A stretch of DNA of 64,000 nt from Desemzia incerta (GTDB lineage Bacteria > Bacillota > Bacilli > Lactobacillales > Carnobacteriaceae): contig NZ_FOXW01000004.1 of the NCBI RefSeq assembly GCF_900115825.1, positions 230,834 to 294,833 on the forward strand, read 5' to 3'. Shown here in pieces: positions 32,172 through 42,324 of this stretch. Every line of letters begins with the position of its first letter. The first letter of the stretch is position 1. The position numbers and the translations under genes are program-made. Under the pieces are notes generated by a model. It was not told the DNA's origin. It worked only from the letters and a program-made list of their open reading frames with translations, and did not search any database.

Positions 32172-33680
32172 ATGGTAGATTTTAAGCAAGATGCAAAACA
32201 GTTGCTAGAAGATATCGGTGGACCGGAAAACATTTCAGCTGTTACTCATTGTGCAACACGCATGCGTTTCGTATTGAATGATCCATCGAAAGCAGACAAC
32301 AAGAAAATTGAGAAAATTCCAGCTGTTAAAGGAACTTTTACTCAAGCAGGTCAATATCAAGTTATTATTGGGAACGAAGTAGCTACTTTTTACAATGAAT
32401 TTGAAAAGATCTCTGGTAAGTCTGGAGTATCAAAAGATGAGGTAAAACAAGCCAGTAAGAAAAACCAAAATCCATTGCAACGTGCAATGTCGGTATTGGC
32501 AGAAGTCTTTTCTCCAATTATTCCAGCTATTGTTGTTGGGGGTCTTATTTTAGGGTTCCGTAACATTCTGGAAGCTATTCCTATGGAAACACTGGGACAA
32601 GCAATGGCAGATGGTGTGCCGCAAGTCAATGCAGCTGGAGAACCTATTTACAATACAATCGTTCAAGTATCTCAATTTTGGAGTGGAGTCAACTCTTTCT
32701 TATGGCTAATAGGGGAAGCAATTTTCCACTTCTTACCAGTAGGAATCACATGGAGTATTGCTAAGAAAATGGGGTCTACTCAAATTCTTGGTATCGTATT
32801 AGGGATCACATTAGTATCTCCGCAATTATTGAACGCTTATGCAGTACCGGGAACAGCAGCAGCTGATATTCCATTCTGGGACTTTGGATTCTTCCAAATC
32901 GACATGATTGGTTACCAAGCTCAAGTTATACCGGCTATGTTGGCAGGGTTCTTATTAGCTTATCTGGAATTAGGGTTGCGTAAAATCATCCCGCAAGCTA
33001 TCTCAATGATTTTTGTTCCATTGTTTGCTTTAGTACCAACTGTTTTGATTGCTCACACTGTTTTAGGACCAATCGGTTGGCAAATTGGAGACTGGATCTC
33101 AAACCTTGTATATTCTGGTTTGACAGGTTCACTGAGCTGGTTGTTCGGTCTACTATTCGGAACATTCTATGCACCGCTTGTTATTACTGGATTGCATCAT
33201 ATGACAAACGCGATCGACTTGCAGTTGGTAGCCGACTTTGGCGGAACAAACTTATGGCCGATGATCGCTTTATCAAATATTGCTCAAGGTTCAGCCGTAG
33301 TAGCAATCATCTTCATCAATCGCAAAAACAAGGAAGAACGCGACATTTCGATTCCAGCAGCTATCTCTTGTTATCTAGGGGTTACTGAGCCTGCTATGTT
33401 TGGTATCAATATCAAATATGCCTACCCGTTCTTTGCGGCTATGATTGGTTCAGGTATTGCTGGCTTAGTAGCATCTATCTTTAATGTGACTGCAAACTCT
33501 ATCGGTGTTGGTGGACTACCAGGTATTTTGTCTATTCAAAACCAATACTGGGGAATTTTCTTAATTTGTATGGTTATTGCAATCGTAGTTCCTATCGTAT
33601 TGACATTTGCATTCAGTAAAAATAAGAGATTCCAAAAAATGGGTATTGATGACTTACCACAACCTAAATTGGGATCATAA
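32172..33680 (+). CDS. treP: trehalose-specific PTS EIIBC
   Basis: 502 residues. EIIB domain at 1-80 with phospho-Cys27 (VTHCATRMRF), linker, EIIC domain at about 105-490 with ten predicted membrane segments and the GLHHMTNAID loop. Imports trehalose as trehalose-6-phosphate. There is no EIIA domain, so it needs a glucose-type EIIA in trans, such as the one at 4974-5495. ATG 32172 follows GAGGAGGAAG. First gene of treP-treA, controlled by TreR and probably CcpA. Confidence 0.93.
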   Translation: MVDFKQDAKQLLEDIGGPENISAVTHCATRMRFVLNDPSKADNKKIEKIPAVKGTFTQAGQYQVIIGNEVATFYNEFEKISGKSGVSKDEVKQASKKNQNPLQRAMSVLAEVFSPIIPAIVVGGLILGFRNILEAIPMETLGQAMADGVPQVNAAGEPIYNTIVQVSQFWSGVNSFLWLIGEAIFHFLPVGITWSIAKKMGSTQILGIVLGITLVSPQLLNAYAVPGTAAADIPFWDFGFFQIDMIGYQAQVIPAMLAGFLLAYLELGLRKIIPQAISMIFVPLFALVPTVLIAHTVLGPIGWQIGDWISNLVYSGLTGSLSWLFGLLFGTFYAPLVITGLHHMTNAIDLQLVADFGGTNLWPMIALSNIAQGSAVVAIIFINRKNKEERDISIPAAISCYLGVTEPAMFGINIKYAYPFFAAMIGSGIAGLVASIFNVTANSIGVGGLPGILSIQNQYWGIFLICMVIAIVVPIVLTFAFSKNKRFQKMGIDDLPQPKLGS

Positions 33681-33716
33681 TAAAAAAATAATCAACTATA
33701 AGAAGGCAGGGATTCT

Positions 33717-35372
33717 GTGAGTAACATGCATGAAAAAGTCGTTTATCAAATTTATCCAAAGTCATTTAATGATTCGGACGGAAATGGAATAGGAGATTTA
33801 AGGGGAGTGATTGAAAAAATCCCATATTTAGCAGGACTAGGCGTAGATATGCTATGGCTTAACCCATTCTTTATTTCACCACAAAACGATAATGGCTATG
33901 ATGTTGCAAATTATACAGAAATAGACCCGTTATTTGGCACAATGGCTGATTTTGATGAGTTGGTATCAAAAGCGAAAGAAAAGGGCATGGGACTAATGTT
34001 AGACATGGTATTAAACCATACTTCTACTGAACATGAATGGTTCCAAAAAGCTTTAGCCGGAGAGAAAAAATATCAAGATTACTATATTTTAAGAGAAGCA
34101 AAAGAAGATGGCAGTTTACCTACGAACTGGGTCTCCAAATTTGGAGGTCCAGCGTGGGCAAAATTTGGAGATACAGATCAATATTACCTTCATCTTTTTG
34201 ATGTGACTCAAGCCGATTTGGATTGGCGCAACCCTGAAGTACGCGAAGAAATGTTTAAGATCGTGAATTTCTGGTTGGAAAAAGGCGTTACTGGCTTTAG
34301 ATTTGACGTGATCAATCTGATTGGGAAAGATGAAGTCTTATTGGATGCAGAAGACGGTGTTGGGAAGGGACGTTATACTGACCGACCAATTGCACATGAA
34401 TTTTTGCATGAATTGAACCAACGCACGTTTGGTCGATATGAGAATATTATGACAGTTGGAGAAATGTCTTCTACAACTGTACCAAATGGAGTGCAATATT
34501 CTAATCCAAAAAATGAAGAGTTGTCTATGATTTTCAGTTTCCACCACTTAAAAGTGGACTACGAAAACGGAGAAAAATGGACTAAAGTAGATTATGATTT
34601 CATGGAATTGAAGAAGATATTGGATGAATGGCAAGAAGGTATGTCTAAAGGGAATGGATGGAACGCATTGTTCTGGAATAACCACGACCAACCTAGAGCC
34701 ATCAGCCGATTCGGTGACCCTGTGAATCATTTTGAAGCTTCAGCTAAACTGCAAGCTCAAACGATTCATTTGCTGAGAGGAACGCCTTACATCTACCAAG
34801 GTGAAGAAATCGGGATGACCAATCCAAACTATTCAGATATTCATGATTTTGTTGATGTCGAGACCATCAATGCTTATGAAGAACTAAAAGAAAAAGGCTT
34901 GGAACACGAAGAAATCATGGACATTATTCGAGAAAAATCTCGTGACAACAGTCGTACTCCGATGCAGTGGTCGAATGACCTTCATGCAGGATTCACAACG
35001 GGCGAACCGTGGCTGAAAGTTGCAGATAATTATCATGAGATCAACGTGGAAAAAGAATTATCTACAGGTTCTATAATAGAGTATTACAAACGTTTGATTG
35101 CCTTGCGGAAGGAAATGAAAGTTATTTCTGAAGGAAACTACCGAGGGATCTTAATGGATCATCCAAGCGTATATGCTTATGTACGTGAGTATGAAGGCGA
35201 AGAATTACTGGTTCTGAACCACTTCTATGAAGAGCCGGTAACGATTGAAGTGCCTGAAGAATTCCAAAACCGCAGCAGCAAATATTTGATTGGTAATGGG
35301 AAAGAACGAGAATTAGGTTCGTCTATTACGTTAGAAGCTTTCGAAACAGTCGCTTATTTGTTTGGAAAATAG
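33717..35372 (+). CDS. treA: trehalose-6-phosphate hydrolase (phospho-alpha-glucosidase)
   Basis: 551 residues, GH13 family 29 type. Splits trehalose-6-phosphate into glucose and glucose-6-phosphate. Catalytic residues visible: Asp197 (GFRFDVINLI), Glu249 (MTVGEMSS), Asp324 (NNHDQPR); early motifs VYQIYPKSF and DMVLNHTSTEHEWF. GTG 33717 is taken as the start with AAGGCAGGG upstream; ATG 33726 is an alternative. 36 bases after treP in one operon, ended by the terminator at 35384-35428. Confidence 0.95.
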   Translation: MSNMHEKVVYQIYPKSFNDSDGNGIGDLRGVIEKIPYLAGLGVDMLWLNPFFISPQNDNGYDVANYTEIDPLFGTMADFDELVSKAKEKGMGLMLDMVLNHTSTEHEWFQKALAGEKKYQDYYILREAKEDGSLPTNWVSKFGGPAWAKFGDTDQYYLHLFDVTQADLDWRNPEVREEMFKIVNFWLEKGVTGFRFDVINLIGKDEVLLDAEDGVGKGRYTDRPIAHEFLHELNQRTFGRYENIMTVGEMSSTTVPNGVQYSNPKNEELSMIFSFHHLKVDYENGEKWTKVDYDFMELKKILDEWQEGMSKGNGWNALFWNNHDQPRAISRFGDPVNHFEASAKLQAQTIHLLRGTPYIYQGEEIGMTNPNYSDIHDFVDVETINAYEELKEKGLEHEEIMDIIREKSRDNSRTPMQWSNDLHAGFTTGEPWLKVADNYHEINVEKELSTGSIIEYYKRLIALRKEMKVISEGNYRGILMDHPSVYAYVREYEGEELLVLNHFYEEPVTIEVPEEFQNRSSKYLIGNGKERELGSSITLEAFETVAYLFGK

Positions 35373-35383
35373 AGTATAGAAAT

Positions 35384-35428
35384 GCCCCGTGAAACGTGGA
35401 TTAAAATCCTCTCTTCACGGGGCATTTT
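35384..35428 (+). terminator. treA terminator
   Basis: Stem ATGCCCCGTGAA / TTCACGGGGCAT with a long loop, followed by TTTTCG. Confidence 0.85.
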
Positions 35429-35437
35429 CGTATATAA

Positions 35438-35496
35438 AACCCGCTCTCCACTCACCCATAAATTATAGATGGTTGAAGAGCGGGTTATCTTTTTTA
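35438..35496. terminator. treR terminator (bidirectional)
   Basis: Stem AACCCGCTCT / AGAGCGGGTT around a 30-base loop, between the convergent treA and treR; T-rich on both sides. Confidence 0.75.
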
Positions 35497-36207
35497 TGGT
35501 GTTCTTCTTCGCGCAAAATCTACAAACCGGAATTTATCCAAACGGTGTCTGGATTCTGTGTACTGGAAGAAACGCGTATCTTCTAAGTAAACAGAGCTTC
35601 TCACAACGACAACATGAGAATCATTTTGCAGATCCATCAGCAATTTGTCTTCTTTTGTGATCGGTTCGACAGTAAATTCCTTTTGAGCGTACCCAATAAC
35701 TAAGCCTAGTGTATGCTCAATATAGTTGTACAATGAATTCTCTGCTTCTTTATCGGGCATCTCGGGGATGATAGATGTAAGCAAATAGTCTTTATCTAAG
35801 ATCACTGATTCACCGTTTACCTGGCGTTGACGTTCAATATAATGCACTTGTGTATCAGCTGGAAGGTTGAATTGCTGGATAATGTGCTGAGGCATCAATT
35901 GACGTTCATTTTTTGTAAGAATCGTTTTGCCTTTGATGTGCTGTGTATCTTGAATTTCTTTATAGCTAGTCAAACCTGAAACTGGAAAATTAAATCTTTT
36001 CACGTCTAAAACGATGGAACCTTTTCCTTGCTGTTTTTGAATATAGCCGCTTTCCAGCAGTAAAACGAGCGCTTTTCGAATCGTTTCGCGTGAAACATTG
36101 TATGTTGTAGCCAATGTATTTTCGCTGGGCAACAAATCGCCCGGTTTATATCGTTGATTTAAAATTGCTGCCTCAAGGTCCAAATAAATTTCGTTGAATT
36201 TATTCAT
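35494..36207 (-). CDS. treR: TreR, GntR-family repressor of the trehalose operon
   Basis: 237 residues. N-terminal winged helix (LPSENTLATTYNVSRETIRKAL, residues 26-47; GKGSIVL) and C-terminal UTRA ligand domain (from about 90) that binds trehalose-6-phosphate in the family. It should bind the palindrome at 32110-32125. ATG 36207 has GAGG 9 bases upstream. It is convergent with treA rather than in the operon. Its helix-coding DNA at 36082-36097 resembles parS (see findings). Confidence 0.92.
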   Translation of the reverse strand: MNKFNEIYLDLEAAILNQRYKPGDLLPSENTLATTYNVSRETIRKALVLLLESGYIQKQQGKGSIVLDVKRFNFPVSGLTSYKEIQDTQHIKGKTILTKNERQLMPQHIIQQFNLPADTQVHYIERQRQVNGESVILDKDYLLTSIIPEMPDKEAENSLYNYIEHTLGLVIGYAQKEFTVEPITKEDKLLMDLQNDSHVVVVRSSVYLEDTRFFQYTESRHRLDKFRFVDFARRRTP

Positions 36208-36338
36208 TTTCGTTAACCTCTCATTCTTTCATTCCCTCTTAGTTTAGCACATTTAGGCTGCTAAATCCCTTTCTTATCACTGGTTTTGAATAAAAAAAGA
36301 ACCTTGGACCAGAAAAGAGAAAAACTTTTTCAATCTTA

Positions 36339-36367
36339 TTGACAAAAAGTTAGAGACCTTGTATCAT
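36339..36367 (+). promoter_or_regulatory. mnmE promoter
   Basis: Consensus -35 TTGACA (36339-36344), 17-base spacer, -10 TATCAT (36362-36367). Transcription would start near 36374, giving a 160-nt leader. Confidence 0.85.
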
Positions 36368-36373
36368 GCTTTA

Positions 36374-36512
36374 AGGATGTAGAATACAAAGTGATTCTAC
36401 GGGCAAGTCAATTAAATATATTTATCTAAGGATAAAAAGTAGTCAAAGTGCTTTATCCATTTCTAATTTGAACAATTCAAATCAAGGGGTGGAGTGGGCA
36501 CTTTTTTCGTGC
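36374..36512 (+). promoter_or_regulatory. structured leader before mnmE, attenuator-like
   Basis: Hairpin GTAGAAT/ATTCTAC (36379-36400) comes first. GGATAAA (36430-36436) can pair with TTTATCC (36452-36458). A competing, longer hairpin pairs AAAGTGC (36445-36451) with GCACTTT (36498-36504), with TCCA/TGGA and ATTTGAA/TTCAAAT inside, and ends in TTTTTT. The two folds exclude each other, as in transcription attenuators. The ligand is unknown. Confidence 0.45.
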
Positions 36513-36536
36513 AAAAAATTAAAGGAGTGAACGAGT

Positions 36537-37925
36537 TTGTCATTTGAATTTGATACTATTGCAGCCATTTCAACGCCTCCTGGTGAAGGAGCTATTGGTA
36601 TTGTCCGTTTAAGCGGTGAGGAAGCAATAGCTGTTGCAGACCGTGTTTACAAATTAGGATCGAAACAACTAGCAGACCAAACGAGCCATACGATTCATTA
36701 TGGAAATATCGTGAATCCCAAAACCAACGACACAGTAGACGAAGTAATGGTGACGGTCATGCGTGCGCCAAAAACATTTACCAGAGAAGATGTAGTAGAA
36801 ATCAACTGCCATGGCGGGATATTGGCGGTAAATCAAGTGTTGCAGATTGTTTTACAAAATGGCGCTCGTTTAGCTGAACCTGGTGAATTTACAAAACGTG
36901 CTTTCTTGAATGGTCGAATCGATTTGTCTCAAGCGGAAGCTGTTATGGACTTGATTCGTGCCAAAACAGATAAAGCGATGTATGTGGCTTTACAACAATT
37001 AGATGGAAATCTGTCCAACTTGATCCGCAATTTGCGCTCAGAGATCTTAGACACTCTGGCTCAAGTAGAAGTAAATATCGATTACCCTGAATACGATGAT
37101 GTAGAAGAAATGACTTCTATCTTGCTGATCGAAAAAGCTAAGCAAGTTAAAGCCGCTGTTCAACAATTGTTGGAAACAGCCAGCCAAGGTAAAATTCTAA
37201 GAGAAGGTTTAGCTACGGCGATCATTGGTCGTCCAAATGTTGGGAAATCCAGCTTGCTGAATTATTTGCTGAGAGAAGAAAAAGCGATCGTAACGGATAT
37301 TGCCGGGACAACACGTGATGTTATCGAAGAGTACGTCAGTGTCAAAGGTGTTCCGTTGAGACTGATCGATACAGCCGGGATTCGCGAAACAGAAGACATT
37401 ATTGAAAAAATTGGTGTTGAACGGAGTCGTAAAGCTTTAGTAGACGCAGATTTGATTTTATTGGTGTTCAATCAAAATGAACCTCTGACTAATGAGGATA
37501 AAGCGTTGATTGAAGCGACAAACCAAAATCACCGTATCATCATTTTAAATAAAATGGATTTACCGAATAAATTAGATTTGGAAGAATTAGAGTTCTTAGT
37601 CGGAGAAGACGCAATCGTTAAGACATCTGTGCTGACTCAATCTGGCGTAGATGTATTGGAAAGTAAAATTGCAGACTTGTTCTTCTCAGGAAATACTGGC
37701 GAAAAAGATGCTACTTATGTATCAAATGTGCGCCATATCGCGTTATTAAACGATGCAGAAACAGCTTTAGACGATGTAATCAATGGAGTAGAGTCCGGCA
37801 TGCCGGTCGATCTGGTTCAAATCGATATGACTCGTTGCTGGGATCTGTTAGGAGAAATTACAGGAGATAGTGTGCAAGATGAATTGCTGACACAACTGTT
37901 TTCTCAATTCTGTTTAGGAAAATAA
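36537..37925 (+). CDS. mnmE: MnmE (TrmE) tRNA-modification GTPase
   Basis: 462 residues. With MnmG it makes the carboxymethylaminomethyl group on U34 of several tRNAs. N-terminal folate-binding domain ([16 protein letters not shown]), helical domain, G domain with GRPNVGKSS (231-239), [13 protein letters not shown] and NKMDL, and C-terminal FCLGK with Cys459. TTG 36537 follows AAAGGAG by 9 bases. Followed by mnmG. Confidence 0.97.
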   Translation: MSFEFDTIAAISTPPGEGAIGIVRLSGEEAIAVADRVYKLGSKQLADQTSHTIHYGNIVNPKTNDTVDEVMVTVMRAPKTFTREDVVEINCHGGILAVNQVLQIVLQNGARLAEPGEFTKRAFLNGRIDLSQAEAVMDLIRAKTDKAMYVALQQLDGNLSNLIRNLRSEILDTLAQVEVNIDYPEYDDVEEMTSILLIEKAKQVKAAVQQLLETASQGKILREGLATAIIGRPNVGKSSLLNYLLREEKAIVTDIAGTTRDVIEEYVSVKGVPLRLIDTAGIRETEDIIEKIGVERSRKALVDADLILLVFNQNEPLTNEDKALIEATNQNHRIIILNKMDLPNKLDLEELEFLVGEDAIVKTSVLTQSGVDVLESKIADLFFSGNTGEKDATYVSNVRHIALLNDAETALDDVINGVESGMPVDLVQIDMTRCWDLLGEITGDSVQDELLTQLFSQFCLGK

Positions 37926-37964
37926 AAAGAACAAATGAGTAGTTTACAAAGAGAGGATGTTTAG

Positions 37965-39854
37965 ATGAATCAGTATGAAGCAGGATATTATGATGTCATT
38001 GTTGTAGGAGCTGGACACGCAGGATCAGAAGCAGCTTTAGCAGCAGCGCGCATGGGTTCAAAGACTATGTTGATCACAATCAACTTAGATATGGTTGCTT
38101 ATATGCCATGTAATCCGTCTATCGGCGGACCGGCTAAAGGAGTCGTTGTCCGTGAGATTGATGCTTTAGGTGGAGAAATGGGACGCAACATCGACAAGAC
38201 GTATATTCAAATGCGTATGTTGAATACATCAAAAGGCCCTGCAGTTAGAGCATTACGCGCTCAAGCAGACAAATTTATGTATGCAAATGAAATGAAAAAA
38301 ACCATTGAACAACAAGAAAACTTAGATTTGAAACAAGGAATCGCAGAAGAATTAGTGATTGAGGACGGGACTGTTCAAGGAATCATTACAAACACTGGAG
38401 CTATTTATCGTGCAGGAGCTGTAGTACTGACTGCTGGGACATCTTCTCGTGGAGAGATCATTATTGGGGAATTGAAATATTCTTCAGGTCCGAACAACTC
38501 TCAACCGTCCATCAAATTATCTGAAAATCTATTGGAGCATGGATTCGAGTTGAACCGATTCAAAACGGGAACTCCTCCTCGTGTAAATGCGTCAACAATT
38601 GATTATAGTGTGACGTCTGAACAACCAGGAGACGAAGAAGCAAATCATTTCAGTTACGAAACACCGAATGAGGCTTATTTGAAAGATCAATTGTCTTGTT
38701 TCTTAACGTATACGAATGAAAAAACGCATGAGATCATTCAAAATAACTTGCATCGTGCACCGATGTTTACAGGTATCGTTGAAGGAGTAGGAGCTCGTTA
38801 CTGTCCTTCAATCGAAGATAAAATCGTTCGTTTCAGCGACAAGCCGCGTCATCAATTGTTCTTAGAACCAGAAGGACGCAATACGGAAGAAGTATATGTT
38901 CAAGGATTGTCAACTTCTCTTCCAGAAGATGTCCAAGAAGAAATCATCCATTCTATCGTTGGTCTAGAAAACGCTCGTATGATGCGAACTGGCTATGCGA
39001 TTGAATATGATGTGGTTACGCCATATCAATTACGCCCATCTTTGGAAACAAAGAAAATAAACAACTTATTTACAGCTGGGCAAATGAACGGAACTTCTGG
39101 ATATGAAGAAGCAGCTGGACAAGGAATTATGGCTGGAATCAATGCAGCTTTGAAAGTTCAAGGAAAAGAGCCTCTAGTGTTAAAACGTAGTGAAGGGTAT
39201 ATCGGAGTAATGATCGATGACTTAGTCACTAAAGGAACGAACGAACCTTACCGTTTACTAACATCTCGTGCAGAATACCGCTTATTGCTGCGTCATGATA
39301 ACGCAGACTTGCGCTTAACTCAAATGGGTTACGATGTTGGCTTAGTGACGAAAGAACGTTACGACAACTTCTTAATCAAAAAAGCTCAAATTGAAGGCGA
39401 AATTGAACGATTGAGCCACATCCGTTTGAAACCGACAGAAGAAATCCAACGTTTCTTAACGGAAAAAGGACATGCTCCATTGAGAGACGGGATCTTAGCG
39501 ATTGATTTCTTACGTCGTCCAGAAATCAGTTATACGGAATTGATGCAATTTGCAGGTAATGATGTTGAATTACCTGAAGATGTTCAAGAACAAGTATCTA
39601 TTCAAGTGAAATACGAAGGGTACATTGCAAAAGCTGCTAGTAAAGTAGACAAGCAAAAACGAATGGAAAACAAACGCATTCCAGAAAATATCGATTATCG
39701 TGCAATCAATGGACTAGCAAATGAAGCAAAAGAAAAGTTGATCAAAATTCAACCAGAAACGATTGCTCAAGCTAGCCGAATCAGTGGTGTGAACCCAGCA
39801 GATATCTCTATTTTAATGGTTTACGTGGAACAAGGCAAAATTGCTAAAGTATAA
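37965..39854 (+). CDS. mnmG: MnmG (GidA) tRNA-modification FAD enzyme
   Basis: 629 residues. N-terminal FAD motif [33 protein letters not shown] signature, [11 protein letters not shown], and a helical C-terminus that binds MnmE. Uses NADH, methylenetetrahydrofolate and FAD in U34 modification. ATG 37965 has GAGAGGATG upstream. In operon with mnmE, ended by the terminator at 39864-39912. Confidence 0.98.
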   Translation: MNQYEAGYYDVIVVGAGHAGSEAALAAARMGSKTMLITINLDMVAYMPCNPSIGGPAKGVVVREIDALGGEMGRNIDKTYIQMRMLNTSKGPAVRALRAQADKFMYANEMKKTIEQQENLDLKQGIAEELVIEDGTVQGIITNTGAIYRAGAVVLTAGTSSRGEIIIGELKYSSGPNNSQPSIKLSENLLEHGFELNRFKTGTPPRVNASTIDYSVTSEQPGDEEANHFSYETPNEAYLKDQLSCFLTYTNEKTHEIIQNNLHRAPMFTGIVEGVGARYCPSIEDKIVRFSDKPRHQLFLEPEGRNTEEVYVQGLSTSLPEDVQEEIIHSIVGLENARMMRTGYAIEYDVVTPYQLRPSLETKKINNLFTAGQMNGTSGYEEAAGQGIMAGINAALKVQGKEPLVLKRSEGYIGVMIDDLVTKGTNEPYRLLTSRAEYRLLLRHDNADLRLTQMGYDVGLVTKERYDNFLIKKAQIEGEIERLSHIRLKPTEEIQRFLTEKGHAPLRDGILAIDFLRRPEISYTELMQFAGNDVELPEDVQEQVSIQVKYEGYIAKAASKVDKQKRMENKRIPENIDYRAINGLANEAKEKLIKIQPETIAQASRISGVNPADISILMVYVEQGKIAKV

Positions 39855-39863
39855 ATAATCAAA

Positions 39864-39912
39864 AAATACCGTATCATTAAGATTCAACTTCTTAATGATA
39901 CGGTATTTTTTT
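39864..39912. terminator. bidirectional terminator mnmG / ZIP gene
   Basis: Perfect 19-bp stem AAATACCGTATCATTAAGA / TCTTAATGATACGGTATTT with T-runs, between convergent genes. Confidence 0.95.
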
Positions 39913-39929
39913 ATCTGTATATTTAAAAT

Positions 39930-40751
39930 TTATCCTAAGGCTACATCCAAAACCATCATGACGCTAAATCCTACTAATAAGGAAAGTGTAGCGATATCTT
40001 TGTTGCCGTTGGTTTGAGATTCGGGAATCAATTGCTCAACTACAACAAAGATCATTGCACCTGCTGCGAACGCTAAGGCATATGGTAAGATGGCTGTCAT
40101 CGTAATAACTGCTACAGCACCAATTACTGCCGCTATCGGTTCTACGATGGCAGATAACTGACCAAGGTTAAATGCTCTCCAGCGACTGCTTCCAGCTGCT
40201 CGAATCGGCATAGATAATGCAGAACCTTCAGGGATATTTTGGATCCCAATACCTAAAGCTAATCCTAAAGCACTTAAAAAGGCATCTCCGTTAGCAGCTC
40301 CAGAAACAACTGCTCCAAACGCTACCCCGACAGCTAGGCCTTCAGGAATATTGTGGATCGTAACGGCTAAAAACAGCAGCAAGTTTTTGGATGCTTTAGT
40401 TTTAGGTCCTTCTCTGTTCTCTATCGGCTCATTAAAATGCAAATGGGGGATGACCACATCAATCAGTCTTAAAAATAGTCCACCTGCTAAAAAACCTACT
40501 ACTGCTGGAACCCACGACCAAGTTCCATAGCCATTTTGTTCCGCATACGAAATAGATGGAGCTAGTAAAGACCAAAATGAAGCTGCAATCATTACACCAG
40601 CTGCAAAGCCGTTCATGATGTCTAAAAACTTGCGGTTAACTTCTTTGAATAAAAACACAAAAGATGCACCAAAAATAGTACAGCCCCAAGTGAACAAACC
40701 GGCTAAAAAAGCTTGTAATACAGGACTGAACGATTGAAAAGACTCAACCAT
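39930..40751 (-). CDS. ZIP-family divalent metal transporter
   Basis: 273 residues, about eight membrane segments. The metal-site helices carry HNIPEG (His133, Glu137) and QNIPEG (Gln171, Asn172, Glu175), as in the bacterial ZupT/GufA branch. A His-containing loop (IPHLHFNEP) precedes them. Probably imports zinc, iron or manganese; the substrate cannot be read from sequence. ATG 40751 has AAGGAGGAG upstream. A metal-repressor-like palindrome lies at 40831-40848. Confidence 0.9.
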   Translation of the reverse strand: MVESFQSFSPVLQAFLAGLFTWGCTIFGASFVFLFKEVNRKFLDIMNGFAAGVMIAASFWSLLAPSISYAEQNGYGTWSWVPAVVGFLAGGLFLRLIDVVIPHLHFNEPIENREGPKTKASKNLLLFLAVTIHNIPEGLAVGVAFGAVVSGAANGDAFLSALGLALGIGIQNIPEGSALSMPIRAAGSSRWRAFNLGQLSAIVEPIAAVIGAVAVITMTAILPYALAFAAGAMIFVVVEQLIPESQTNGNKDIATLSLLVGFSVMMVLDVALG

Positions 40752-40830
40752 ATTCCTTTACTCCTCCTTGAATATAAATCATATAGTATAAAAAAATTTA
40801 TACATTTTTTAAATCGAACCTCAAAATTAA

Positions 40831-40848
40831 TTTTAGACTTGTCTAAAA
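40831..40848. promoter_or_regulatory. putative metal-responsive operator before the ZIP gene
   Basis: Perfect palindrome TTTTAGACTTGTCTAAAA just upstream of AT-rich promoter sequence (TATACT near 40780 on the minus strand). The shape resembles DtxR/MntR-family operators; that assignment is inference. Confidence 0.5.
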
Positions 40849-40907
40849 CTGATTTTAAACTTAGCACACTCTTTTTGCAAGCAAAACTGACCAAAAATGG
40901 ATTTATC

Positions 40908-42188
40908 CTATAGATTTGAATCTAGAACTGGTTTCGTACGTTTAACATTTGAAAAGATAATTTTGCTGTTAGGAAGGGTTGGGAATTTTGTTAAATTGAA
41001 TTCTAGATCTTGTTTAGGAACAGAAAAACTCAGCTGATTAACTAAAAAATCAAGACAAACGTTCATAACTTTGATCGTGATCCATTCTCCAGCACAGCGG
41101 TGTCCTCCTAAATGGTCTCCGCCACCCTGAGGGATGAAAGAAAAAGGGCTCTCTTTCCAATCGTTAAATCGATCAGGGAAGAATTGATCGGCATTCTCCC
41201 ATATTTTAGGATCATGATTGGTACCATAAATGTCCAGAACAGTTAAAGTTTCTTTTTTGAAGGGATAACCATTCCAAGTAAAATCTTTTGTAGTTATAGC
41301 TGCCTGGAAAGGAAAGAAAGGATAAAAACGACGGACTTCTTGGACAAAATACTGATACTGTTTTGAACCTTTAGTAATTAATTTTTCAGCTTCATTTGGA
41401 TATTGAATCAAGGCTTGAGCGGTAAAGGCAATATAAATAGCAACGGCTACAATAGGGCGGATGATGTTCAATACCTCAACTGCTGCGACATCTTCATCCA
41501 TTAATTTTCCTATATCATCTCTATGCCAAGAAAAAACATAAAGTGTAGTATTCTCTTCGGGCTTTAGCTCGCCGTTGCGTACTTGCTGAACCAATTTTTT
41601 AATCCAGTTCTCTAATTTTTTTCTGGAATGAGTCCCCTGTAAATAGCTTGGACTGATAGAAGCTGTTTTTTCAAATAAGTTGGCTAGATTTCGAGTAGTA
41701 TCTTTAACTTCTTCTTCCAACAACGGTACACCTGCCCATTCGCAAGCTGTGCGGCATAAAATTTCTTTTACTTCGTCATATAATACAATTTGATCCATAG
41801 ACTCCCATTTTTTAGCTGATTGATACCAGTAATTTTCTAAAAGAGTCGTTAAGCGATCTAGCTCTTTGGGTGACATTAAAGACATGAACATTTTTTTGCG
41901 GTCTTCGTGTTTTTTCCCATCTAAAGATTGTACCCCATGCTGTCCAGTCAATACTTTCTGTACGGGCTTAGGCATGGCTTTATCTCGTTTGAATTTCGAT
42001 GTGTCATAAAATAATTCCGCACCTGACTCTCCCCCAAGGCAATAAGCTTTTTGTCCAAGGATAGTCGTTTCAAAAACGTCTGTATCCATTTCTTCCCGGC
42101 GTTTCAAAAAATATGGATAACCTTCTTTTAAAACTTTCAATGAATGATCTAAGCCTGTTTCTTTTGGCATTTGCGTATGATGAGACAT
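40908..42188 (-). CDS. CYP152-family fatty-acid peroxygenase (P450)
   Basis: 426 residues. Cytochrome P450 using hydrogen peroxide directly to hydroxylate fatty acids. The heme-ligand motif GGGDHLGGHRCAGE places Cys365 almost where the Bacillus subtilis enzyme has Cys363. The I-helix Arg-Pro pair (NIIRPIVAVA) that binds the substrate carboxylate is present instead of the usual acid-Thr pair. K-helix VRRFYPFFPF fits the class. No ferredoxin or reductase gene is nearby, as expected. ATG 42188 has AAAGGAGG upstream; own promoter at 42225-42253. Unusual for an origin region, so it may be acquired. Confidence 0.92.
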   Translation of the reverse strand: MSHHTQMPKETGLDHSLKVLKEGYPYFLKRREEMDTDVFETTILGQKAYCLGGESGAELFYDTSKFKRDKAMPKPVQKVLTGQHGVQSLDGKKHEDRKKMFMSLMSPKELDRLTTLLENYWYQSAKKWESMDQIVLYDEVKEILCRTACEWAGVPLLEEEVKDTTRNLANLFEKTASISPSYLQGTHSRKKLENWIKKLVQQVRNGELKPEENTTLYVFSWHRDDIGKLMDEDVAAVEVLNIIRPIVAVAIYIAFTAQALIQYPNEAEKLITKGSKQYQYFVQEVRRFYPFFPFQAAITTKDFTWNGYPFKKETLTVLDIYGTNHDPKIWENADQFFPDRFNDWKESPFSFIPQGGGDHLGGHRCAGEWITIKVMNVCLDFLVNQLSFSVPKQDLEFNLTKFPTLPNSKIIFSNVKRTKPVLDSNL

Positions 42189-42224
42189 ATAGATTCCTCC
42201 TTTGGTGATGACTATTCATTCATT

Positions 42225-42253
42225 ATCGTATTTTTTTCGGGAAATAGAGTCAA
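42225..42253 (-). promoter_or_regulatory. peroxygenase promoter
   Basis: Minus strand: -35 TTGACT (42248-42253), 17-base spacer, -10 TACGAT (42225-42230). Confidence 0.6.
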
Positions 42254-42267
42254 CCAAAGTGACTTTA

Positions 42268-42312
42268 TAAAAAAGCAGCCGCTAAGTCTTCGATTTAGAG
42301 ACTAGCGACTGT
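42268..42312 (-). terminator. ClC gene terminator
   Basis: Minus strand: outer stem CAGTCGCTA / TAGCGGCTG, inner AGTCT / AGACT, then CTTTTTT. Confidence 0.85.
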
Positions 42313-42324
42313 GGGAATATATGA

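Noticed and set aside
35384..35428. GTGAAAC / TTCAC sequences resembling parS
   Set aside because: They are the arms of the treA terminator, far apart, not a parS core.
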